A stretch of DNA of 60,000 nt from Liolophura sinensis (lineage: Eukaryota > Mollusca > Polyplacophora > Chitonida > Chitonidae), in contig NC_088302.1 in the NCBI RefSeq assembly GCF_032854445.1, positions 1,428,001 through 1,488,000 on the forward strand, in the 5' to 3' direction. The translations under genes and the position numbers were made by a program. Below are positions 35,101-50,100 of the stretch, one piece after another (position 1 is the first letter of the stretch; each line of letters begins with the position of its first letter). The notes beneath the pieces were generated by a model. It was not told the DNA's origin, made no database searches, and saw only the letters and a program-made list of their open reading frames with translations.

Positions 35101-38100
35101 CTAACCTGGAACTTGGTCCGTATGCGTGCGCTGTCTTCAATATGCCAAAGCTGTACACTATTACATATCAGCTAGTTATTCGTGAAAGATCAAGACTATA
35201 ACATCACAATTTCCACAAATGTATCTGTTACATCGGCAGCAAGCCAAACCTGGCTAAACGCCACTTGAGTCAGACGTACACGACATCATGCGGAAAAAGA
35301 TAAATTCGTGGAATGACCTGATTGAAACCAATGAGATGAACATCATCTAAAGGGTGGTCGACAAATTCTTTGTGTGCTAATAATGAACAGAAACGAACTA
35401 ACCTTTGTAAAAAAGGAAGATCTTAATTTTGGCAAGAGCAGCGGAGTCCACCCAGGTAACCAAGTCCGTGATTTGAAATAGTGGTTTATGAAATTCTGAT
35501 ACTGTTTGAGTAGGTGCGGCGGTAACAGAGTAGGTGCGGCGGTAACAGAGTAGGTGCGGCGGTAACTGAGTAGGTGCGGCGGTAACAGAGTAGGTGCGGC
35601 GGTAACATTTGTGTTATCTGAGATGTTATGGTCTTTGTTATTCCCACATAGTGCGGTGATATGAATTCAGAATTACTTTAAGATCATGGGACACATCCTT
35701 TTGTGGCGTACAATGCTGGGACTTTAAGGGCAGCACAGGTGACAAGGCCAAGTCCCAGGTTAGTGAAAGTGGACAGTTCAGTGCGGTTAATGTGGAAGCT
35801 ATAAGCTGGGAACATGGTTAGCCAATCTCAGAGCTATGCTCTTCTTGTTACTGGACGCCAATATTGACACTCAGAGTACAACACAAGCTATACTTCATAC
35901 AGGCCAGCTAACTTTGAAGAGACAACTTTGTTAGACTTAACAATTTCTTGTGGTATGAGAAAAATCTTTGATTAAATAGCCATTAGCACAGCTAAATGTG
36001 AGATGAGAAACATGGTTATATGAGTGTCCTATTTTCACAAAGCTGTCTAGATACAGGGGTTGATATCATACTTATCATAGATGTTACGGAGGGTGCTATT
36101 ATCCTCCATGCCCTCTTGCTCCTCCCAGTACAGGATAATCCATGATACTCGATATGGCCACTGCTCTATCAAGTTGATCCAGGCAGCCAGACGATACCAG
36201 CTGAACTCAATGTTATAGGCTCTGAGCAGCCGACCTGAGACAGAGAGAGACAGATGTGGGTTATGCTACAAACCAGTGAAAAGCTTTTCACTTATTAGAT
36301 ACCTGTGTGACCCCATACATGAAATATGGTTATATCTGTAGTCCGCTGTCCCTAAAGTCGACTCGCGTAATGAAAACAGAGCATGCACTACTTCCTGCAA
36401 ATGTATGAAATATACTTGTCCTATTTGTATTCCACTTGTCAAATTTGTTCAGACGATACGACAAACTGCATCGTGGGAATTTTCTAACATTTAATTCAGA
36501 AAAAAAAGAAAAACACATCATTTTCTACACATTTCATTTTCTACACAAAACTGAAGCTGGATAACCAGACACACATGTCAAACTACAGGATTGCCTCCCC
36601 TCAGAAAATCATGTGACACCCAGGTACCTGTGACAGCCACAATGTTCATCAGCCGCCTCATGCTGCGTGGATTGATGTCACTGAAGTAGTCGTTCTTAAT
36701 AAGAGTTTTAGAGAGATCAAAGGACGAGGTGTGCCAGGTGGAACTGTTAAGTCTGTTGTTCTTCTTCCGTCCATTCACAGGTTTTTTGTGTTTATGTTCA
36801 GCCAGGGACAAGCTGGACATCACAGATTCTTGATGCTGAAATCAAGGATTAGCCACTGTATTAGCAGTTAAGCCAGGCATTAACCTTAGTCTGGACTAAA
36901 GTCCCTTTAGTTTTATATTACGTGGAGACTGGTATTAAGATTTAAGCCTGGCTTAACTTTTAATACACCTTTGAACAACCAGATGAACGGTATTAAACAT
37001 TTACCTACTAAACTTTTGAGGAAGAAATGAAAAAGAAAAAAAAAATCCAACAAAATGAACTAAGGTAGAGAGACTAGACATACAAAAACAAGGTAAATTT
37101 TAATTAACAGGATTTTCTTGCGAGAACAATTCAATTAAGTTTCTTTAGCACTCACCAGCTTTCACAAGCAAACCTGATGTACTGGGGATTGGTAAACTAA
37201 TGTAAACTAATGTTAATAGTATAATTAAAACCTTTCACATCAAAATGGATATTTTCAATATAAGTTGTCTGTGAAAGTGGCCATAAGAAAAAGTCTAGCC
37301 CAACTGCTAGCACAGTTTATTCAATGACTGAGAGTCGGAATCTGTCATGACCTTGGAATAGTGGCATAACTACACTGAGTGGTACGTCTACACTGAGTGG
37401 TACAAGTACACTTAGAAAATGTCCTGTGAAGACAGATGACTGGACGTCTTAGCCAACCACGGCTGATCACTGTTTACAAATAAACTGTGAACAGGGAATG
37501 CACAAAAACAATAACCAACAAAGACAAGGAATACAGAACAACAACTTACATCTGCCATGCAATTTATAAAAAATATGTCAAAGTGCAATTAACAACTACC
37601 AATGCAAATACCAGGTAAAATACAGGAAATATGGAGGTGCAGTATAAATATGGGTATAAAAAAAATTGGAACTGGAAACTTAGAACTCAACTGATTGAAC
37701 AAGTCTTACTTGTAGAAACGCTAAAAATGGTAGGGGAAAATCCTAGGAAAGAGGAAGGTTAAAGTATATATGTAGTTATGTGCTAACCTAACACTTCACT
37801 TTGCAATCAGTGGAGGAAGTATCTGATATGATGATCATCTTTACAGAGTATAAAAAGCAGCTGCATCGATGAGGTTTACCAAAGTTATAGACATGTTGTA
37901 TGTTTTATAGACATACAACTGAGGATGTCCAAACTAGTGGCCAGTAAACAGACATCCAACCACCAACAATCATATGTATCATCTTAAAGCATTGTCCAAA
38001 CTAGTCGCCAGTAAACAGACATCCAACCACCAACAATCATATGTATCATCTTAAAGCATTGTCCAAACTAGTGGCCAGTAAACAGACATCCAAACACCAA

Positions 38101-41100
38101 CAATGATATGTATCATCTTAAAGCATTGTCCAAACTAGTGGCCAGTAAACAGACATCCAACCACCAACAATGATATGTATCATCTTAAAGCATTGTCCAA
38201 ACTAGTAGCCAGTAAACAGACATCCAACCACCAACAATCATATGTATCATCTTAAAGCGTTGTCCAAACTAGTAGCCAGTAAACAGACATCCAACCACCA
38301 ACAATCATATGTATCATCTTAAAGCATTGTCCAAACTAGTAGCCAGTAAACAGACATCCAACCACCAACAATGATATGAATCATCTTAAAGCGTTGTCCA
38401 AACTAGTAGCCAGTAAACAGACATCCAACCACCAACAATCATATGTATCATCTTAAAGCATTGTCCAAACTAGTAGCCAGTAAACAGACATCCAACCACC
38501 AACAATGATATGTATCATCTTAAAGCATTGTCCAAACTAGTGGCCAGTAAACAGACATCCAACCACCAACAATCATATGTATCATCTTAAAGCATTGTCC
38601 AAACTAGTAGCCAGTAAACAGACATCCAACCACCAACAATGATATGTATCATCTTAAAGCGTTGTCCAAACTAGTGGCCAGTAAACAGACATCCAACCAC
38701 CAACAATGTTATGTATCATCTTAAAGCGTTGTCCAAACTAGTAGCCAGTAAACAGACATCCAACCACCAACAATGATATGTATCATCTTAAAGCGTTGTC
38801 CAAACTAGTAGCCAGTAAACAGACAATGATATGTATCATCGTAAAGCGATGTCCATACTAGTGGCCAGTAAACAGACAATGATATTTATCATCGTACATA
38901 GTGCCAGGGGTGCCTTAGTGCCAAGTATGCACTACCACAACATCTGCAGCTTCGCCTGCTACGTAGTGCCAGGGGTGCCTAGGTGCCAAGTATGCACTAC
39001 CACAACATCTGCAGCTTTGCCTGCTACATAGTGCCAGGGGTGCCTTAGTGCCAAGTATGTATTACCACAACATCTGCAGCTTTACCTGCTACACAGTGCC
39101 AGGGGTGCCTTAGTGTCAAGTATGTATTACCACAACATCTGCAGCTTTGCCTGCTACACAGTGCCATGGGTGCCTGAGTGCCAAGTACGTATTATCACAA
39201 CATCTGCAACTTTACCTGCTACATAGTGCCAGGGGTGCCAAGTATGCACTACCACAACATCTGCAGCTTTGCCTGCTACATAATGCCAGGGTGCCTTAGT
39301 GCCAAGTATGTATTACCACAACATCTGCAGCTTTACCTGCTACATAGTGCCAGGGTGCCTTAGTGCCAAGTATGTATTACCACAACATCTGCAGCTTTGC
39401 CTGCTACATAGTGCCAGGGGTGCCTGAGCGCCAAGTATGTATTACCACAACATCTGCAGCTTTTCCTGCTATATAGTGCCAGGGGTCATCAAATATGTCA
39501 TCAAATATTACTTTTGATGCTGAAACTTTTTTTTCCAGTAGAATATCACCTTGCGTGTACTTTCTTAAAAAACTTCAAAACCAACTATTTTTTTTTTTTT
39601 TTGAGGATTAACCGGACTCTCAGAATCAGGTAAAATGTTTACCCAGGTCCTGGGCAAAGGTTTAGGTCATTTACCGTAAGTCCATGTGCATTTAAGATTG
39701 TGCCTGTTGACATGTCAGAACTGGTGGTAGTGACTGTGGACATGTCAGTACTAGTGGTAGTAGTGCCTGCAGACATGTCCGTGCTGGTATTAGTGCATGC
39801 AGACATGTCAGTACTGGTGGTAGTGCCTGTGTACATGTTAGTACTGGTGTAAGATTGTGCCTGTTGACATGTCAGTATTGGTGGTAGTGCCTGTGCACAT
39901 GTCAGTACTGGTGTAAGATTGTGCCTGTTGACATGTCAGTACTGGTGGTAGAAGTGCCTGTGGACATGTTCGTACTGGTGTTAGTGCCTGTGGACATGTG
40001 AGTACTGGTGGTAGTTCCTGTGGACATGTCAGCACTGATGGTAGTGCCTGTGGACATGTCAGTACTGGTGGTAGTGCCAGTGGACATGTCAGTACTGGTG
40101 GTAGTTCCTGTGGACATGTCAGTACTGATGGTAGTGCCTGTGGACATGTCAGTACTGGTGGTAGTGCCAGTGGACATGTCAGCACTGGTCCTGTTGTAAC
40201 AAGTGGAAACATTCAGTAATTATACAATATATCACACAAGTTTGACAGAGTCTGAAGTGACACACCACCCACAAAAAATACATGATTTACACTTCACGAA
40301 ATATACAATACTAAGGGTATCAAACAAAATTTAAAAGAAACTCAAATAATTTTCTGTTTTATACAGGATTTCCTATAGGTCAGGTTTCTTTCACAAATTA
40401 AGCTAAAAAGTTTATAAATGTTAACGACATCTTGAGATCAAAATTTAGCACATTTCATACAAAAAAAACAATACATGTACATCGCTTTAATAGGGCGTTC
40501 AGAAGTTTGCTGGAACATCCTATTTGCAGACATTCCAAAGTCTGACATAATTAAACATGTTGTTCATCTTGATGCAGGGGTTCATAGACGTCTACCTTAA
40601 CCACCGTTTTAACCACAGTTAAGAGATTCAAAATACTGTACATGGAGTTATATATCCACAACTCGTGTACACACAGAGAACTCTAACATTTTACAAGCTA
40701 TATATTTTCTTTGATTTAAAAGTATCAGGTTTTATCCAATTTGAAGAAAAAATTCATGCAGAGAATTGTCATATATATGTACTGTTTTTAATAATATTGT
40801 TTGATATTTTTTTTAACTTGGAAATAGTGTTAATTAAAATATTAATCATTAAATTACAGTTGATACTCTTTGTTTATGTATTATGTCACTCATATAAATA
40901 GCTAACTGCTTTGCATCAAGTGCAACACCCTTTGCATTTTGATGAAAGACTTCAGTCTGTACATGGCAGACAGATGCATCGCACATATTTTGCATTGCAG
41001 TCTAGTTCTATAACCGTAGCTATCAGTGTTTAGAATGAGAAACTTATCCTTCAATGGCCATATGTAAAAGGTTTTCATGATCGGCTTCCACCTTTGTCGA

Positions 41101-44100
41101 GGCCATGTTTCAAACCATGTGTGTGCACAAATTCCTCAGAGGTGTGACCATGTGCTCTTATTTGTGATTATGAAACAAGACATTTCATTGGTCACGTAAT
41201 TTCCAGAGCCTTGTCTTTTTCATGTCATTTTCTGTTTAAACTGACATAAAGGTCAGACAGATTTTCTTGCAATTAAAATGAAGACAACTACCAACAGAAA
41301 GCACACTATTCTAAAGCCAACATGTGAAATTATTGTTCTCATGGGAGTTTGCATGATGATCTAGAATTTACGTTTACATGGTTTAGGCGATCGACCGGTT
41401 GGAATGGATGCATGGAATATATTTTTACTTTGATATTTCAGAATTAAGATTACTTTGTCTTATTAATTCTACAGGGTAGTTAGATATTTAAAAAAACTAA
41501 GTAGGGCTCTATTACAGGGCAGTTGGATCTGACTCCAGCCAACCTTGAAAAAAACATATTTCTGATAGGGTATTTGAATTTTTTGACGTCTATGAAGCTG
41601 TGATACTTTGCTTCCTGTTTTCAGCCACAAATCCAGAAATTGTAAAAGCAAGGGTGGTTTTCTAGCCTTTGATGCTTGAAACCTCATGCATGAAGACGGC
41701 ACTGTTGTGTGTCGACATTTAAGGAATCCTGATGTTAGCTTGTGGTAAACAAGACTGAAAACAACAAGTGTGGTCACCCTGGAATTGGATTTTGGTAAAT
41801 GCCACTGCAAACAACAGGTGTGGTCATCCAGGAATTGGATTTTGGTAAATGTCACTGCAAACAACAGGTGTGGTCATCCAGAAATTGGATTTTGGTAAAT
41901 GTCACTGCAAACAACAAGTGTGGTCATCCAGGAATTGGATTTTGGTAAATGTCACTGCAAACAACAAGTGTGGTCATCCAGGAATTGGATTTTGGTAAAT
42001 GTCACTGCAAACAACAGGTGTGGTCATCCAGGAATTGGATTTTGGTAAATGTCACTGCAAACAACAAGTGTGGTCATCCAGGGATTGGATTTTGGTAAAT
42101 GTCACTGCAAACAACAGGTATGGTCATCCAGGAATTGGATTTTGGTAAATGCCACTGCAAACAACAGGTGTGGTAATCCTGGAATTGGATTTTGGTAAAT
42201 GTCACTGCAAACAACAGGTATGGTCATCCAGAAATTGGATTTTGGTAAATGTCACAGCAAACCATAAGTGTGGTCATCCAGGAACTGGATTTTGGTAAAT
42301 GCCACTGCAAACAACAGGTGTGGTCATCCAGAAATTGGATTTTGGTAAATGTCACTGCAAACAACAGGTATGGTCATCCTGGAATTGGATTTTGGTAAAT
42401 GTCACTGCAAACAACAGGTATGGTCATCCTGGAATTGGATTTTGGTAAATGTCACTGCAAACAACAGGTGTGGTTATCCCGAAATTGGATTTTGGTAAAT
42501 GTCACTGCAAACAACAAGTGTAGTCATCCAGGAATTGGATTTTGGTAAATGTCACTGCAAACAACAAGTGTGATCATCCAGAAATTGTATTTTGGTAACT
42601 GCCACTGCAAACAACAAGTGTTGTCACCCTGGAATTGGATTTTGGTAAATGTCACTGCAAACAACAGGTATGGTCATCCAGAAATTGGATTTTGGTAAAT
42701 GCCACTGCAAACAACAAGTGTGGTCATCCAGGAATTGGATTTTGGTAAATGTCACTGCAAACAACAGGTATGGTCATCCAGAAATTGTATTTTGGTAAAT
42801 GTCACTGCAAACAACAGGTGTGGTCATCCTGGAATTGGATTTTGGTAAATGTCACTGAAAACAACAGGTATGGTCATCCTGGAATTGGATTTTGGTAAAT
42901 GTCACTGCAAACAACAAGTGTGGTCATCCAGAAATTGGATTTTGGTAAATGTCACTGCAAACAACAGGTATGGTCATCCTGGAATTGGATTTTGGTAAAT
43001 GTCACTGCAAACAACAGGTGTGGTCATCCAGAAATTGGATTTTGGTAAATGTCACTGCAAACAACAGGTGTGGTAATCCTGGAATTGGATTTTGGTAAAT
43101 GTCAATGCAAACAACAAGTGTGGTCATCCAGGAATTGGATTTTGGTAAATGTCACTGCAAACAACAGGTGTGGTCATCCAGGAATTGGATTTTGGTAAAT
43201 GTCACTGCAAACAACAGGTGTGGTCATCCAGAAATTGGATTTTGGTAAATGTCACTGCAAACAACAGGTGTGGTAATCCTGGAATTGGATTTTGGTAAAT
43301 GTCAATGCAAACAACAAGTGTGGTCATCCAGGAATTGGATTTTGGTAAATGTCACTGCAAACAACAGGTGTGGTCATCCAGGAATTGGATTTTGGTAAAT
43401 GTCACTGCAAACAACAGGTGTGGTCATCCAGGAATTGGATTTTGGTAAATGTCACTGCAAACAACAAGTGTGGTCATCCAGGAATTGGATTTTGGTAAAT
43501 GCCACTGCAAACAACAGGTGTGGTCATCCAGGAATTGGATTTTGGTAAATGTCAATGCAAACAACAAGTGTGGTCATCCAGGAATTGGATTTTGGTAAAT
43601 GTCACTGCAAACAACAGGTGTGGTCATCCAGGAATTGGATTTTGGTAAATGTCACTGCAAACAACAGGTATGGGAATTAGATTAAATGTCTGAAGATCTA
43701 GGAATCTTTGGAAACGTCAGCTCCAGTTCATATCATTCAACATACTTCAAATGTCATTACATTTTTTGTTACCACAAGAATAATTCATTTAAAAAATATG
43801 CCAAATTCTGACCTGTATAGACCTTATTCATATCCAGTAGCAAGGCAGGGATTGATGTGCACAAGTCAGTCTGACATACTGTTTCCTCTAACACATAGCT
43901 AGGAGATTTTGGAGACATAATTCATGCAGGTATCACAAGACATCCAGGCTAGACATTGTGACAACCAGAGCATGTAAGTCTACCAAACACTACAACATAC
44001 ATGCATGACACACTGCATAATGCACATCAAGCCTCAATATGGCTTGTTTAAGGCCATGGTTAAACTAGTAGTCCACTAAAAGTTGGATTCATGGGAAGAA

Positions 44101-47100
44101 AAGATGGTTTGTAATTTTGACAGGGGGGTGGGAGGGCGTCACTTCAAACTCTGACTCACCCGGAACCTTGGGGAATCACTCACAGCAAATCCTGTTTCCG
44201 TAGACGCGCTGTTAGATGCGCGCACCATGTAGTCCTCCTGCTGCACACGCACTCCCTGACTCTGCAGATAGAACGGCAGGTGCACGATGTTCCTCAGGTA
44301 GTCGTAGCCATGGATGTTGGCGTCGTGATATGCCGTACGCAGGTTCTGCTCAATTCCCCTGATGATGATGTGAGGGTCGACAGCTAGGATGGTGATGAAG
44401 GCCGAGTCTGCATCTGAGAAGAGCGTTTTGACCGTGTCAAGAAACTGGAGGATGCGGTCCTGCTCGCAGCTGTCCAGTCCGTCCACCACCACTACCAGGC
44501 GCGTCTCATTCCCCGTAAACATATCCATGTTAGTGACCATCTCAGACATCAGGTCCACCTCCTGCTTCAGCCTCTGCATAAAGCCGTCCACCTTGAGAGT
44601 GTCCAAGTGGTCAGCAGCAGCCAGCACCCTGGTTTTCTGTGAGATGTACAAGGAGGCAATAGCTTGTGCCCAGGTGTAGAGATTGCCCATGATGGCTAGT
44701 CCCACAATACACGCCAGTGTGATGAGGACAGGGTTCACGGAGCCGTTGTTAATGTTAAACCTGACCAGTAAGACCACACCTGTGACAAGGCACAGGCCCA
44801 CACAGATGACCAGGAAGAAGTAGGGGATGCAGCATATAGACTTGAATCCTCCCGTAGAAGAGGCATCTGCTCAGGGAAGACAATGCTGGCATTAATATTC
44901 ACTAGATTCACAGTGAACTTACAAATACTAATCAGTGTTAAAAATCCCAACAAACGATGGTTTATACAATATACAATCATTACTCCATTTATAAATATTC
45001 TTGCATTAATAAATGCTCAAATAAAATCTGAATATGGCTTTAGCCAACAACCAAAAAAATAAATGTAACTACTAGAAGATAATGGTTCCTGTGGCATTAT
45101 ATTCAATACAGTTCAACAAGTCTAAACAAAGAGTTTACACATGCTTGATGTAGTGACTCACTTGGCTGAGGTTTGAATATCCTGTAGAGACGAGCCACGA
45201 GCGGGCCGAGTTCCTGCTCCACGGCGTCACACAGCGTTCCGATCATCACAGCTAGAGCCTTCTCACCTCCAACACTGGTGATTCTTGTGTAGTCAGAGAA
45301 CAGAAACCTACAACAACACATTCCAACACTGGATCACGTTTTCCAGGCTAGCAACAAGTTTTCTTGACTGGCATTTAATTTCATGAACTGGGGCTTGAAT
45401 TTTATAAACTGTAAACTTATTTTCTCAATTGGGTCCTGTCTTTAACAGCTATGGAACTTAAGCAACATTAACAGCAAACTGCAAGTCAGAACCCTAAATC
45501 ATATTCTTATCATTAATGTGACAAAATGAATCCTTCAAACAAACTTCTCAAAAGCTTTAACATTAATTATTCACAACATTTGCATTATTTATGCAAATTA
45601 CAATGCCAAAGCAAAACTAGACAAGAAAACATCATTTTGGCCTATAATTATTCTTTTAAATAGTCCCATGATTACCTTACTCTTGGTACATCGATCTTGT
45701 TTTGCTTATGTGGAGCACAAAACAGCAGCTTTAGCAGGAGGGTTAGTGTGTCCATCTTCCGACGCAACACACAACTGATCCTTACAGCAAACTCTATGTC
45801 ATACCTCTGACTGGCCACGTAGATGAAGGCTGTCAAGAGTGAATAGAAAGGTTAAGTTACACCCACTGAACATGAGTACATGTACTTACAAACACATTAC
45901 AAACAGTGACCTTCCAGTAGGATTATGCAACCTTTCAGTAGGATTATGTAACCTTACGCAACCTTCGTGTAACCCAACTCTTGACATACTAAGGTCACCA
46001 TAAAATCGGGAGAGAAGTCTTGTTTCCTTAAGTGTAGCTGCAACCAGAGGAACATAACAGGACAGATAACATCTTAAATATACCTTAATTAAAACCATGA
46101 AACCATGAAGTGAAAACTCAATTTATAATTCCTACATGTCTTAACCAGCTGTATCCAGCAGTTTACCTAGGAATCCATACTCTGGGATAAAGAGGCCCAG
46201 CCCCACTCCCAGTCCCACGCTCCAGAGGGTGGAGAGACCCAATGCCAAACCGACGACAGAGTTCAGCAGGAAGAACACAAAGAAAATGACCTTGGTGAAC
46301 TCGAACTGGCCCTGGACGTACTGCTGGGTGAAGGACTTCATCTCGTCTGAAAATATGTATTAACATATATATACACTGTATATTGTATAAAATAGGTATC
46401 AACATACATATCATGTACACTGTATAACAGCAGCTGTAATTTCACAGGATAATCAGGGACTGTAGAACAGAGGGGTGAATAGTTGGTGAAAAATCACCTG
46501 AACTGACAATGACAAATAAAACACATAAATACAACACCTCGGCCAAGTTTTTGTGCTCTACATGTGTGCAAAACCTTCAACACATGCAGTACTTTTTAAG
46601 ATACCAGCCCTAAGATCTTGTTTCACATTCCTTTCCCTGTTACTGGACGCCAACACAGAGGCTGACGCTCGGGGCAAGACATACGCTGCACCGGTACTCT
46701 GTACAGGAGAGTTAAGAACACAACAGGAGTATACCAGTAATGCTAAGGTTATCCATCTTGACCAATGTTTTGGTTGAAACAAAAACTTTATTTTTAGAAT
46801 TACAACAGCTGAAGGTGAACTGAAGGAGGTTTCCTTTGCTACACATTCATGTACATATTAAATTTTAACACTTCACTTTGCTAGCCATGTATCTCCATTT
46901 ATATCTGGGTCTATCTTACACAGGATAATCACACATGGAGCAATGATACATGTACTGTAATGGAGCCAGGTGTAGTGTTAGACTTTGCTTGATTCCCCAC
47001 TGCCATGTGCCCTGTTACCCAGTACAGCCTGGAATTTTCCCAGTATTTACCCTGGAGTTTGCCCAGCAAGAAGGACTTGCCGCTGCCCCACTTGGCATAC

Positions 47101-50100
47101 AGCCCTACGGTGATAGGGGTGTTCAGGGAGGGCTCACTAAGAATATCGGCCAGGGCGCTGCTGTAGATCTCATAGCCCAGTAAGTTCTCCCCATCATTAG
47201 CATTGAGGTTACCTAGCAACAAGAAGGTCAGAAAGGCATGAAGAAATAAAACAGAAAATACAGACCACACTGCAATAAAAACAATTTGGTTAAAGGTGTT
47301 CATCATCTCTCAAAGTAGTCAGTATGATACAAGCCTTATATTAAAACTGATCTCCATTCTTGACAAAATCTTTTCACAAAGATAATACTGAACAAAACTC
47401 CTGAACATAAAGGCACGGATATTTACCTAATAAAGTACAAATTTTATAAATGTCAGTGGTGCTGCTCATATTGCCAGACACGATGCATTAAGAATTGTTA
47501 CGACCCAAACTGTCTGTATTATAAAGAGATGGCTTGTTCGAAATACACGACAGTTTAGCCGCACAATAAAGTAACCAAAACCAGCAGATTTTATTTTACA
47601 ACAATTTATTAGCTTTAACAAGAACAGATAATAAGACTTATACAAATACTAAAGTACTTAAGTTTAACAAGAAAGGATAGCAGTATCTATACAAATACTA
47701 AAGTACTTACGGTGTCAAGTCCAAATGGACTCATATATTCCACAATATATACCACACAGGCATAAATGCTCACAGGCAAATTCACAAGAGGGAAAATCCA
47801 CAGTATAACTGAGTGTATGACGAAATATACACAAAATTCCACAGACAGGGTCCGTGTACTAATAAGCACTGTGTACACAAGAGCACGAATCAAATATACA
47901 AGCTCGGACTGAACAAGTGCTCGGTGGAGATATAACAAAGCCAGAGGCTATAAAGACACCAAAATTCAGCACAAAAGGCCTACTAAAGTAATACACAGCG
48001 AAAGCATCCAAAACTCTCAATAATTCTCTGTTCTCTCCTTTTGACCTGCTTTCATAGGTCTTATATAGCCTGGTGGAATTGTCTAGAATAAGAAAATTTC
48101 TGAACACTTGATGTAAACAAACAGGCACCGAACTGAGCACATTCTGGAACACTCTAAGGCAGAGGCAGACAGCAGGCGCCGAACTCAACGTATGTAAACA
48201 GTGGCAAGCTAAATTTAGAAACTGACAGCAGTCATGCACATAACAGAATACAAAATGTCCATAACTCACGATGTCCAAAGATCTGAGTGAGAATTCCCTT
48301 CTGATAGTAAGCATCTATACTGTATGGAGTCTCGCCGGATTTGTTGTGTCTGTAGAGGAGGCGGCTGTTCTTAGGGTTCCTCAGTAACAGTTCTGTGATA
48401 CGCTTGCTGCGCGCCCTCAGGGAGATGTGTAAAGGCGTGTCACCTCTCTGTGGGTCAAGGCAAAACACATCATCATAAACTCAGGTAATAATACTTAACG
48501 GTTCAAATCACTGGCTCATGCAATATGCTTACAATCACTAATTTACTGCAATTTTCTACATATTTGCAAGTCACGCAATAGAAAACTGTTACAGGTGTAA
48601 AATTGAAATGTATGTAATGCTAAAAATCATTCAGTCCTTCAAAAATTGTCCAAAGGCTGATTTACTACATTTGGCAGATTTACATGTATGCTGTATATAC
48701 AATATATTCATAGTTAAGAAGAACATATGTTTTCTAACTCAGTTGTTTACATCACAATGCATAAAGACACCATGTAATTAAACGAAAGTGACACCGCATA
48801 GGCTGGAAATACCAGCTTGAACTCCAGCATTGCTGCTTAAGCAACTATATTTTACAATTTACTTCACTCTTCCTTTTTAAACAAGAACTGTTAAGTTTTT
48901 TTCCGTAGAGAACAGTTAGCCAGAATCGTTGCTTGCTACAGACCTTATCAACAGTTGACACCTTGGCGTTTTTCTCCAGGAGTAACCTCACACATTCCTC
49001 ATTACGAGATTTCACAGCTCGAAGCAAGGCCGTGTCATTATCCTACAATAAACATTGTCATTATCCTACAATAACCAGTCATTATCCTACAATAACCATT
49101 GTCATTATCCTACAATAAACATTGTCATTATCCTACAATAAACATTGTCATTATCCTACAATAAACATTGTCATTATCAAACAACAGCAAGTAAAAATCA
49201 TCAATAATTGACACCTCCTATAAACACACTCCCAATGGGTTTGCAATGGAAATTTTATACAACTTTACAAAAACCTTTAGCAGAGGTTGAAGGATAACAG
49301 AACATTGTAAAATTCAAACATAAAACATCTGTAAATCTCAGAGACAAGACTTTTAGCCATTTTTTCATCAGTTAGGAGATATCCTCTTAGGAATTTAATC
49401 ACAATGTTGACTTTAAACCACCAGAGCTTCCACAACACGCACCAATTGTGTAGGAATCTTGAAAATTCACAGTCCTTCCAAAAGCAAAACCATAGCAGTT
49501 ACCACCATGAAAACACAAACATGTATTGGATAAAACCATTCATTTCTACGATTTGAATGATCAACACCCCTTTCCCCATTTACATTCAGCAGACAGACTT
49601 TGCATTACCTTGGTTGCCAATTCTGTATCAGCATCATTGTTGAGCAAAATACGAACAATGTCATTGTGGCCCTTCTCCACAGCCCAATAGAGGGCGCTTT
49701 TTCCTTCCTGAAACAAAGAAAATCACACTCAGATGTTATCAAAGAAGTTATTATGATTCAAATATATGGCTATGCTACCATACGTTGAATGCAGCAAAGC
49801 CTTGGTGTATCACTGGGACACGGCCTCCAAATCTTCACTACAATGCCTTAACCTTAAAGGTGGAGAAAACATAAAATGACATAAAGTTCAGATGAAAGAG
49901 TGCGAAAAGTTATTCCTAAATGTGGTATTCAATATTTTTCCTTAAGGAGAAAAAGATACCTGAAAATAATTTTTGTATAGTGGGTATTTGAGACCATTGC
50001 TTGGTATTTATAGTCTTTGTTTAATGATGTCATAAATGAGGATGTAACACAGGTCTAATAAATATTTTTGCACTGGAATTTGTTCTTTTCAGCTAACAAA

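Larger units (their letters stand above)
36836..44159. other. KIDINS220 intron 17 (7.3 kb)
   Basis: No supported exon. It contains four arrays (37927-38880, 38898-39486, 39700-40190, 41757-43673) making up more than half of its length. The stretches 36836-37926, 40200-41756 and 43674-44159 show only AT-rich sequence without recognisable coding potential. Confidence 0.7.

Noticed and set aside
41469-41864. 131-codon minus-strand frame as an extra KIDINS220 exon
   Set aside because: It partly overlaps the 50-bp array, has no family similarity, and exons 17 and 18 already join in phase with continuous family alignment.
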